Positions 1 through 5,972 of a stretch of DNA of 23,618 bases are shown one piece after another. Every line of letters begins with the position of its first letter. The first letter of the stretch is position 1. Both the position numbers and the translations under genes were made by a program. Source of the stretch: a virus. The notes under the pieces were generated by a model, which saw only the letters and a list, made by a program, of their open reading frames with translations, ran no database searches and was not told the DNA's origin. The stretch lies in the IMG/VR virus record IMGVR_UViG_3300021960_000520, positions 1 through 23,618 of that record. One strand, written 5' to 3'.

Positions 1-36
1 TGTTGATGCTCCTATTAAATTCGGTTGTTGAAACAT
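1..36 (-). CDS. Partial CDS, N-terminus only (runs off left edge)
   Basis: Only the first 12 codons are in the window (MFQQPNLIGAST). The start is supported by a strong site, AGGAGAAGATAAA, directly before the ATG, and by its position 11 bases after the stop of the preceding gene in the same operon. Nothing can be said about function. It lacks the MSW-type tag carried by its two upstream neighbours. Confidence 0.6.
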   Translation of the reverse strand, partial: MFQQPNLIGAST

Positions 37-47
37 TTTATCTTCTC

Positions 48-590
48 CTATGTTTTATCTAAATATTTTTTCCATTCTTCAATCGTCATAAAGACTAATT
101 TATCGGGTGAAATTGGTTTATTTGAAATATACCATTGTGTGCCTACTTGATATATTGGTGATTCTGCTCTATCCCAATCAATATTTTCTCCTCTAATGCC
201 TATCATATTTCCATCAATGGTAACAATTTCTTCTTTTATCGCAGGATTAGGTAATAGATTTCCTTTTTCATCAAATAACGAATTGTAATCTACTTTAACT
301 TCTTTTCTTTTCTTCTGTCCGTATTCTAAAGGTAAGCCTTGTTCTTTCCCTGCCGCCCAAATCAATTTTGTTTTTTTGTTTTTTGGAGATACCATCAAAT
401 CTGCATGGTGGGGTTTTCCATATCCTGTTTCGTGTTGAATGTATTCGCCTTTAGGTAATAGTCCTTCTTGCATAATTTTTTCTTTCGGTGCTTTACTACC
501 ATGAAAATGAGTTATTTTTCCATGAGGATTTTCGGGATAATCTACAAAATTATACAGTTTAGTTTGTATTTTTAATATATCAAACCACAT
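48..590 (-). CDS. Tagged protein with a possible ADP-ribosyltransferase-like fold
   Basis: A 180-residue protein opening with MWFDILK, a shortened version of the MSWKDIIK tag seen across this window. The rest resembles the small ADP-ribosyltransferase/RNA 2'-phosphotransferase-like layout. It has an early His-Gly (residues 30-31) followed by a helix ending in GLLP (43-46). Then come a strand HADLMVSP (62-69), a helix with WAAGKE (78-83), a strand VKVDYNSLFD (98-107), and a late strand YISNKPISPDKL (154-165) of the kind that precedes the last strand in such folds. I see this as a pattern match only; no catalytic residue is proven. The ribosome site AAAGGA lies about 10 bases before the ATG. 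With the next gene upstream it forms a pair of tagged proteins at the end of the structural operon. If the tag is a packaging signal, this could be a head-carried effector like T4 Alt. Confidence 0.8.
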   Translation of the reverse strand: MWFDILKIQTKLYNFVDYPENPHGKITHFHGSKAPKEKIMQEGLLPKGEYIQHETGYGKPHHADLMVSPKNKKTKLIWAAGKEQGLPLEYGQKKRKEVKVDYNSLFDEKGNLLPNPAIKEEIVTIDGNMIGIRGENIDWDRAESPIYQVGTQWYISNKPISPDKLVFMTIEEWKKYLDKT

Positions 591-604
591 AATAATCTAA
601 TCCT

Positions 605-1156
605 TTATCGTAGGAAATCATATTCTTTTTCTTTGTCGTAGTGTCTTTGTTCTAATGGTTTTACTTTTATAATCTTTAGATTTTGAGTATTCCAAATACA
701 CCCCGAATCCATATCCCAACCGTTAAATATACGAAAAATAAATTTATCTATCCTTTTTTCAGTATTATACCAAGATTTATACCATGTTTTGTAGTTTAAT
801 ACCTCTATTCCATCAAAAGTTTGAGAAACTAAATCCCAATCTATTTTTTCGTTTAAATTACCAATTTCCGAACCATGTTTTTTATATGCTTGAATAAATT
901 CTCTTGCTTCTTCTAAATTTTTAATTTGTAAAATATTCAATGCAGAAGTATCTAAGTATAAAATATATTTATATGAGTCTAACCAGCCATAATCTACCAT
1001 ATTTCCTCTCATCCACCCTCTTCCCAAACTAAATGAATACCATAAACCAAGAGGCTTAACATCTGCTTTTTGTTGTGTGTTTTCTCTTATTAACTTATCT
1101 TTATCACTAAGAGCGATTCTTTCAAGTTTTTTAAGAATACCAAACCACATACTCAT
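605..1156 (-). CDS. Tagged conserved protein with GLWYS and WDMDSGCIW motifs
   Basis: A 183-residue protein beginning MSMWFGILKK, another variant of the tag. Two starts are possible. The first ATG overlaps the stop of the upstream GTPase gene (TGATG) and has AAGGA six bases before it. The second, at residue 3, would give MWFGILKK, closer to the downstream neighbour. The body carries spaced motifs GLWYS (37-41), YKYILYLD (62-69), IDW (105-107), FDGIEV (114-119) and WDMDSGCIW (147-155). From memory these match a family of uncharacterised proteins in phages and bacteria built as 'kPxGLWyS...DGIE...WdxxSGCIW'. I do not know its activity. An ADP-ribosyltransferase-like fold is conceivable but unproven. 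Confidence 0.8.
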   Translation of the reverse strand: MSMWFGILKKLERIALSDKDKLIRENTQQKADVKPLGLWYSFSLGRGWMRGNMVDYGWLDSYKYILYLDTSALNILQIKNLEEAREFIQAYKKHGSEIGNLNEKIDWDLVSQTFDGIEVLNYKTWYKSWYNTEKRIDKFIFRIFNGWDMDSGCIWNTQNLKIIKVKPLEQRHYDKEKEYDFLR

Positions 1157-1824
1157 CAGTAGTCCTTTATCATTGTCATAATTCCTCTATACACCATTTC
1201 GGGTTGTGATTTTGCCGACACTATATACTTAAAACAAGGTATTCCTTTTTCGTTTAGTTTTTGCATTCCGTATTTGAAAGGTTCAAAGATAGGGTGCTTA
1301 TCAATTTCGCCTTCATGCTTGTGTTTCTCTCCCCATATATCATGTTTGTTAGCCCAAATACCCACCGCTAAAGGATAATCTTCATTCTTTTTCTTTTTTC
1401 CGTTAGGCCAAACGCTTGCACATATTCCATCTACTAAAAATTTCCATGCTAATTGGTGGTCTAAATTAGCGGGGCTATCTAAATGTCTATGGTCTATCAT
1501 AAAAATAATATATTTTACATTTCTTTTTTGTATATCATCAATCCATGCTCGCCAATACATTGACTCTCCGCCAACATCAGCACTTCGTATAGTGTTTGCA
1601 TTACCATCAATTTTGATTATTTTTCTAGAAGCCCTTTCGAGTCCAACCGTTCTATGTTTGATTTGAGGCACTTCTCCTCTTGTTCTCATTTGATGGCTAA
1701 GTGTAGTTTTACCTACCATAGTTGAACCATAAACACCAAAATTGATTGCATGAACTCTTTTATAAAAGGAATAAACTGCTTCCGTAAGGACTACCGCAAA
1801 TCCCGTAAGTAACGAAATATCCAT
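1156..1824 (-). CDS. Membrane-anchored Arf/SR-beta-like small GTPase
   Basis: A 222-residue P-loop GTPase with the full set of G motifs. G1 is GSTMVGKT (33-40). A switch I threonine lies in HRTVG (T59). G3 is DVGGE (83-87), G4 is NKHD (159-162) and G5 is SAK (203-205). The DVGG form is typical of Arf, Sar1 and SR-beta, but Glu replaces the usual catalytic Gln. Residues 3-20 form a hydrophobic helix, giving an N-terminal anchor plus GTPase layout like SR-beta. A long insert with KKKK lies between G3 and G4. The ribosome site GGAGGA sits almost against the ATG, unusually close, and no better start is visible. It follows two small membrane proteins, so all three may act together at a membrane. 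A GTPase of this type is not part of any standard tailed-virus head module I know. Confidence 0.88.
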   Translation of the reverse strand: MDISLLTGFAVVLTEAVYSFYKRVHAINFGVYGSTMVGKTTLSHQMRTRGEVPQIKHRTVGLERASRKIIKIDGNANTIRSADVGGESMYWRAWIDDIQKRNVKYIIFMIDHRHLDSPANLDHQLAWKFLVDGICASVWPNGKKKKNEDYPLAVGIWANKHDIWGEKHKHEGEIDKHPIFEPFKYGMQKLNEKGIPCFKYIVSAKSQPEMVYRGIMTMIKDY

Positions 1825-1829
1825 TCCTC

Positions 1830-2033
1830 CTAATGAAACAGACCTACAACTTTACTAATTAACCAACCCATGATATTTATGTCAAAAACGCCTAAAATAT
1901 TACCAATTAGAAAGGAACCTATAACAAAACAAGAACCCCAAAACCACATTCTCATTTGCATCAACCAAATGTCAGCAGAATGAGCGCGTTGTAAATCATA
2001 GGCTATTGTGGTTTCATCGAAGCCTAAAACCAT
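1830..2033 (-). CDS. Small membrane protein, one transmembrane helix
   Basis: A 67-residue protein with a polar N-terminus (about 1-25), a strong hydrophobic helix at about 29-50, and a second, weaker hydrophobic stretch at 53-66. The start has AGGTG five bases before the ATG and follows the preceding stop by 8 bases. It lies directly before the anchored GTPase and directly after another membrane protein. A holin-like or membrane-adaptor role is possible from size and topology, but there is no family signature to support it. Confidence 0.75.
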   Translation of the reverse strand: MVLGFDETTIAYDLQRAHSADIWLMQMRMWFWGSCFVIGSFLIGNILGVFDINIMGWLISKVVGLFH

Positions 2034-2041
2034 TAAAACAC

Positions 2042-2431
2042 CTATTGTAGTGTTGTTAGGAATTCTGCTCCAATACCATCTTCGTCATATTGTGCTATTC
2101 TAGGAGCAGTATTGTATTCTTGTTTAAAAGATTTAATTGAGTCTTTCATACGCTTTCTTTGTTCTTCTTCTTTTTGTTTGAGTTCCCAATAGGCACTAAT
2201 TCTACGGTCTAATAGCCATGATTCTATCCAATCATTTAGGAGTAAATCATTCAATGCTTTCATAACAAGAATGCCTCCTACGGTAATTAAACCAAAAAGA
2301 ATACCATGTTCTAATGCTCCATATGGAAAATCTATTCCATAATTTGCATACATGAATACATTTGTTCCGCTAATCGTTCCAACAAATAAGATTGTCATAA
2401 TCAATCTTGTATCTTTATCTAAAGCCGCCAT
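2042..2431 (-). CDS. Membrane protein, two helices plus coiled cytoplasmic tail
   Basis: A 129-residue protein with hydrophobic helices at about 10-28 and 40-60 joined by a short loop. A highly charged helical tail follows (about 80-107, rich in E, K, R, Q), then an acidic end. The start is preceded by GAGGT. It is the first of three consecutive genes encoding membrane-associated proteins, the third being the Arf-like GTPase. I recognise no family. The hairpin of helices with a charged tail could be a membrane-remodelling or lysis component, which is inference. Confidence 0.75.
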   Translation of the reverse strand: MAALDKDTRLIMTILFVGTISGTNVFMYANYGIDFPYGALEHGILFGLITVGGILVMKALNDLLLNDWIESWLLDRRISAYWELKQKEEEQRKRMKDSIKSFKQEYNTAPRIAQYDEDGIGAEFLTTLQ

Positions 2432-2440
2432 AAAAAGACC

Positions 2441-2764
2441 TCAATTAAATTCTACCGAATAGGCAAAGTGAGAACTAGGAGAAGGACTAACAGGAGCCGT
2501 TACTTCTGCATAAAGTCCTTCTCTAGCCAATACTCCGTGCATATCCGCTTCTACATTTTGTGCGGAAGTATTTCCATTAAAGACAAAACGGCAAAGTTCT
2601 GTATTTCCTGTAAATGTTGCATCGTTAGAATCATATATTTTTAGAATATATTCATCGGGGCCATCTGCTTTACAAGTAATATGAATACTTTTCAAATTAC
2701 AAGCATTTCCACAAATTAAAGCACTAGTTGTTAATACACCACTTGACCTTGAAGCATCGGGCAT
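2441..2764 (-). CDS. Small beta-rich virion protein, probable decoration or fibre protein
   Basis: A 107-residue protein without predicted membrane segments, built of short strands (for example SIHITCKA, EYILKIYDS, CRFVFNG, GLYAEVTAP) with Gly/Ser/Asn turns. It has cysteines at about 18, 22, 31 and 58. The arrangement 'strand, KIYDS-N-T, strand, GLYAEV' is common in small beta-sandwich proteins found next to phage capsid genes. Its place two genes after the capsid gene fits a head surface or neck role. The start has GGTGA a few bases before the ATG. Confidence 0.75.
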   Translation of the reverse strand: MPDASRSSGVLTTSALICGNACNLKSIHITCKADGPDEYILKIYDSNDATFTGNTELCRFVFNGNTSAQNVEADMHGVLAREGLYAEVTAPVSPSPSSHFAYSVEFN

Positions 2765-2798
2765 TACATCACCTATACAATCCTAAGAATATACCTTT

Positions 2799-2818
2799 AA
2801 TGAAACTTTTGTTTCATT
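2799..2818 (-). other. Perfect 8-bp inverted repeat with 4-base loop
   Basis: The arms AATGAAAC and GTTTCATT flank a four-base loop. The repeat overlaps the stop codon of the gene ending at 2814 and lies in one of the larger gaps of the window. On the transcribed strand no T-run follows, so it is not a classic intrinsic terminator. It could stabilise an mRNA 3' end or be a processing site after the capsid genes, or be chance in AT-rich DNA. Confidence 0.4.
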
Positions 2819-3140
2819 CTTCGGTTTTCTTAGGTGTTGTTTTCTTTGTAGGAACTTTTTTAATTTCCTTTGTTGGTAAAAGAATTGAAACAATGGTTTC
2901 GATATTCTCTTCACAACCCAAAGAAGTAGCCAACATATTAATTTCTCTTTCGGGAAGAGCCATAAGAGGCTCCCTATCTGCTTCTGTAAAGGTAATGTTT
3001 AACTTTGGACTTGAAAGGTAGTGAGAAGCAGTAAAGGTTGAAATTTCTGTTTCTTCTTTACTAACTTCAAACCACCCTTCTTGTCCTTTAAGTTTCATTG
3101 AATCTTCTAGAACAATTTCTGTTAATTGAATTGTGGCCAA
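2814..3140 (-). CDS. Small hypothetical protein of the capsid region, Lys/Thr-rich tail
   Basis: A 108-residue protein with a mixed alpha/beta body and a basic, Lys/Thr/Pro-rich tail (about 90-105), probably disordered. The start is TTG, not ATG. It is backed by a strong site, GAGGAGGG, six bases ahead, and by the short spacing to the previous gene. It lies between two beta-rich proteins just downstream of the capsid gene, so a head-completion, neck or decoration role is plausible. I see no recognisable family motif. Confidence 0.72.
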   Translation of the reverse strand: MATIQLTEIVLEDSMKLKGQEGWFEVSKEETEISTFTASHYLSSPKLNITFTEADREPLMALPEREINMLATSLGCEENIETIVSILLPTKEIKKVPTKKTTPKKTEE

Positions 3141-3152
3141 TTAAGACCCTCC

Positions 3153-3419
3153 TCAATTACCGTATGCAACCCAAATGCCGTCAGTATCGGCAGTAGTAAC
3201 AATTGTTACATTACCACTAGCCAAAGGAAATGTTTCATTTACTGCGGGTGCATTTGTATCAACGGCTGAACCTCTAACTTGAAGATGAATAAAATCTACA
3301 CGGTTAAGACCTGTTTCAATATCTCCTCCTGTATCGGAACCGCCATTGGTAAATGTTCCATAAGCAACTCTTTTATTACCGAACACCGTAGTTTCGGTGA
3401 TTGTTGATGAAAAAGCCAT
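3153..3419 (-). CDS. Small beta-rich capsid-neighbour protein, probable head decoration
   Basis: An 88-residue, strand-rich protein with the pattern 'kRVAYGTFTNGGsDTGGDIETGL' near residues 16-38 and 'VTIVT...GIWVAYGN' at the end. I know this layout from small proteins encoded beside major capsid genes of marine tailed viruses. It is rich in Gly, Thr, Ser and Val with few charges. The start is preceded by GAGGTGA. It sits immediately downstream of the major capsid gene, the usual place for a decoration protein. Confidence 0.78.
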   Translation of the reverse strand: MAFSSTITETTVFGNKRVAYGTFTNGGSDTGGDIETGLNRVDFIHLQVRGSAVDTNAPAVNETFPLASGNVTIVTTADTDGIWVAYGN

Positions 3420-3430
3420 CTTTAATCACC

Positions 3431-4765
3431 TCAAGCGATGTTAGTAATCTTTGCTTGTCCTCTAAAGAAGGAACAACCTGTTTCAGCAATTGTTCGATAC
3501 AATGCTTGATTTCCTAGACGGCCTACACCGAATGGGTTTCCGTTGCTAATACCATCTTCAAAGTATTGAGTTGGTTTCAAAACTTGAAGCCACAAGTGGT
3601 CTGTATCAAGGAATAGCATATCGCTAATTCCACTATCTGCTGAATTTCGTGTTCCTGTCATTTCCTTAACAGGAATAAGAGGAATGTCGTAGTATGTTGC
3701 TACACGGAATCCAACTTCTTGACCCTTTACACCACGAACACCATTAACAGTAGGAATAACTTCCTTTCTATCCATGAATCTTTCTTGTGCTTGGAGCAAA
3801 TCAGCAATTGCTTGAATGGTGTCATATCCTGTTAGGATAACCTTTGGTGAACCACCTGCTTCTCGGAGTTGTCGAATAACCGAGTTGATAAGAGTCAAGG
3901 TTAGAGGTCGAACTGATGATGCGGCATATGATGAGTTGAAATCAACAATTGCATCAAGATAAGAAGCCGCAGTAAATCGCTCTTCACCGTAGATTTTACC
4001 GAGATTGTTAGTAGCAGAAGTTGTATCTGTTGCGAGAACTCCGCCATCAAGAGCAAGAAGTTCTGCTCGGCTTGTAACAATCTTAAGGAGTGAAGTATAG
4101 TTTCGCTCAATATCTGCTAGTGCGCTTGATTCACCATAGAATTCAAGTGGCATAACCAACATTTTGTTTTGTGCTTCTGCGTGTGCTTTACCCATATCTT
4201 CTCGGATAATTGCTCGAATATCGCCTAGTCCATCATCAATTTGAGCCATTTCCATAGCGAGTTCGGAAATATCAAATTGGTGTGCAATTGTCTTAGGCGA
4301 CATGAAAAGTTGTGCGTAAGTAGGAGCCATAGAACTAAGTCCATCTGCCGTAGTAGAAAGTCCTGCGTTTTCGGGAACACCACCAATCTCGTCTGCTTGT
4401 GGGTCATCGGAACCGATACCGCCTCCGCTTCCATCGGATTGTAGAGTCAATGTGTTTCCACTACCACCAAAAGGACGACTCTTAAGAATACGCCATCCAC
4501 TTGAATTGTATGGCCTCTTAGAAAGCATAGCCAAAGCATTAACCTCTCGGTTAAGCATTGACCATACTTTTTGTCCGTAAAGAACATTGTAAAGTCCTGT
4601 TGTTCCTGTAATTCCTGTTACTCCGCTTGCGGAAGCATCTGTAATATCGTGTGCAGTATGTAGTCCTTGAACTACACCTGCTTGCTTAAGGAGAGAATTT
4701 CCTCCAAAGGCAGGTAGGCCGTATGTTGATGCTTCCAAATCTCTAATTGTGTTAATATATCCCAT
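3431..4765 (-). CDS. Major capsid protein, HK97 fold
   Basis: A 444-residue protein, rich in Ala, Gly, Ser and Thr, without cysteines in its first half, directly after the protease-scaffold gene and before small decoration-type proteins. I chose the ATG at 4765. It has an excellent site (GAGGTG, five or six bases away) and begins right after the upstream stop, whereas the 23 extra residues of the longer frame overlap the scaffold gene and look like noise. The sequence reads as an HK97-type shell protein: a long early segment, a Gly/Ser-rich stretch (about 105-145) that could be the extended loop, then alternating helices and strands ending in a FEDGISNGNPFGVGR-type segment. Base and codon use is visibly less AT-rich than in the neighbours, as expected for the most highly expressed virion gene. 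Specific family is not assigned. Confidence 0.88.
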   Translation of the reverse strand: MGYINTIRDLEASTYGLPAFGGNSLLKQAGVVQGLHTAHDITDASASGVTGITGTTGLYNVLYGQKVWSMLNREVNALAMLSKRPYNSSGWRILKSRPFGGSGNTLTLQSDGSGGGIGSDDPQADEIGGVPENAGLSTTADGLSSMAPTYAQLFMSPKTIAHQFDISELAMEMAQIDDGLGDIRAIIREDMGKAHAEAQNKMLVMPLEFYGESSALADIERNYTSLLKIVTSRAELLALDGGVLATDTTSATNNLGKIYGEERFTAASYLDAIVDFNSSYAASSVRPLTLTLINSVIRQLREAGGSPKVILTGYDTIQAIADLLQAQERFMDRKEVIPTVNGVRGVKGQEVGFRVATYYDIPLIPVKEMTGTRNSADSGISDMLFLDTDHLWLQVLKPTQYFEDGISNGNPFGVGRLGNQALYRTIAETGCSFFRGQAKITNIA

Positions 4766-4775
4766 GTTTTTCACC

Positions 4776-5453
4776 TCAATATTCTCCGCTAACCGCTTTA
4801 TGAATATCGCTCCATGACATATCGGAAATTTCATCTAGTGAAAAGACCTTTACTGTAGAAGCAACTTCTTGGGCTTTGCGAATTTCATTCTTTTCTTCTG
4901 TAAGCGACTTTCGGAGTTCGCTAAATTGTGTCTTAAGATTTGTAATTTCTGCTTGTGCATTGTATTCTGCTTTAGCAACCAAATCATTACGAGAAGCAAC
5001 TTCTTGCTTAAATCGTGTTTCAAATTGCTTTTCTAATCGGCCATAAGCCAATTTTTCAAGTTGTTCTTGTCGAAATTGCTCATAGGCTTTCTCGATGTTT
5101 TCGTTTGAAAGGTTGAGCGAAGTAAATTCATTGTTACTGAATGCTTTAGTAACATTGTGTTCCTTAAAAGCCTGTGAATCGCCTGTTGGTCGGCCACCAC
5201 TAACTACAACATTATCAGCAGGTTCGCCATCTTCAATTGAACCTGCGTCAAGGGTTGGAGTTGGGCCTTTCATTTCACTATCATCGGCTTTATCATATCC
5301 CATCATTTCTTCTTCGCCATCAGTTGTGTCCATCATTTCTTCCGATGGATGGCCACTACCATAGCCTTTTTCTTCTTCTTCTTCTTTACGAAGTTGATTT
5401 ACTTCCTTTAGAAGCATATCAAGTTCGCTTAATGCTTTTTCTAGTTTTGTCAT
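4776..5453 (-). other. Possible nested in-frame start for a free scaffold protein
   Basis: Within the protease-scaffold gene an ATG at 5453 follows the sequence AGGAAGTGAAAAAT. This closely resembles the site used for the capsid gene (GAGGTGAAAAAC). Translation from here would yield a 225-residue scaffold alone, starting MTKLEKALSELD and ending in the C-terminal tag. Lambda C/Nu3 makes scaffold from an internal start of the protease gene in just this way. The position falls exactly at the protease-scaffold boundary. Evidence is suggestive only. Confidence 0.35.
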
Positions 5454-5972
5454 ATTTTTCACTTCCTGTTTTAAGATGTCAAATTTCGCTTCGGGGTTAA
5501 TTCCTTTTTCGCATATGGTAACTTCGTGTAATTCAAGTTTGCTAATCTCATTGTATTCGCCTAACTCTTCATTACGCTTTTTTACTTTTTGTAACGCCTG
5601 TCCTCCAATGCTAAAACTTCTTAACGAACCTTTGCGAATGCCTCTATTTATTTCCTTTGCTTTTTCTATATCATCTCGGAGTTTAATTACAACAAAGAAG
5701 CCCACATCATCTACTTCTGTTTTCCATAACCTCCCCGATTTATCCCTGTATGAATCTACTACTTCTCCGACTTGAACATTAGAATGATTTGTCATTACAT
5801 TACGAAATCTATCTTTTTCCATAAATTTCTTTACTGCTCCCTCCAATGCTTTTAATGTAATCAAGTCGTTTTGCTTATCTACCATTTCTATTGAAGCATA
5901 TCCACCAATCATTAAATCTTCATTTGCCTTTAGTATCATAAAGTCATTGTTTTTATGAAGCATTAGTGTCAT
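4776..5972 (-). CDS. Prohead maturation protease fused to scaffold-like tail
   Basis: Residues 1-170 form a phage prohead protease of the HK97 type, a herpesvirus-assemblin-like serine protease. Seen in order are GGYASIE (about 23-29), a His in MTNHSN (H63), RSFSIGG (S121) and ELHEVTICEKG with INPEAKF (about 147-163). This matches the family's His-Ser-Glu arrangement. Residues about 170-398 are not needed for proteolysis. They form a helix, an acidic Met-rich linker (about 195-230) and a long coiled helix (about 290-375), typical of an internal scaffold. The last 14 residues start MSWSDIHK, a copy of the tag found at the N-termini of other proteins here. The ATG at 5972 has AAAGGAAG about 10 bases upstream; a TTG at 5981 is an alternative. 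It overlaps the ligase gene by about 20 bases. Confidence 0.87.
   Translation of the reverse strand: MTLMLHKNNDFMILKANEDLMIGGYASIEMVDKQNDLITLKALEGAVKKFMEKDRFRNVMTNHSNVQVGEVVDSYRDKSGRLWKTEVDDVGFFVVIKLRDDIEKAKEINRGIRKGSLRSFSIGGQALQKVKKRNEELGEYNEISKLELHEVTICEKGINPEAKFDILKQEVKNMTKLEKALSELDMLLKEVNQLRKEEEEEKGYGSGHPSEEMMDTTDGEEEMMGYDKADDSEMKGPTPTLDAGSIEDGEPADNVVVSGGRPTGDSQAFKEHNVTKAFSNNEFTSLNLSNENIEKAYEQFRQEQLEKLAYGRLEKQFETRFKQEVASRNDLVAKAEYNAQAEITNLKTQFSELRKSLTEEKNEIRKAQEVASTVKVFSLDEISDMSWSDIHKAVSGEY

Noticed and set aside
4763-4834. A 23-residue N-terminal extension of the major capsid protein
   Set aside because: The ATG at 4765 has an ideal ribosome site and follows the upstream stop. The extension would overlap the conserved end of the scaffold gene.
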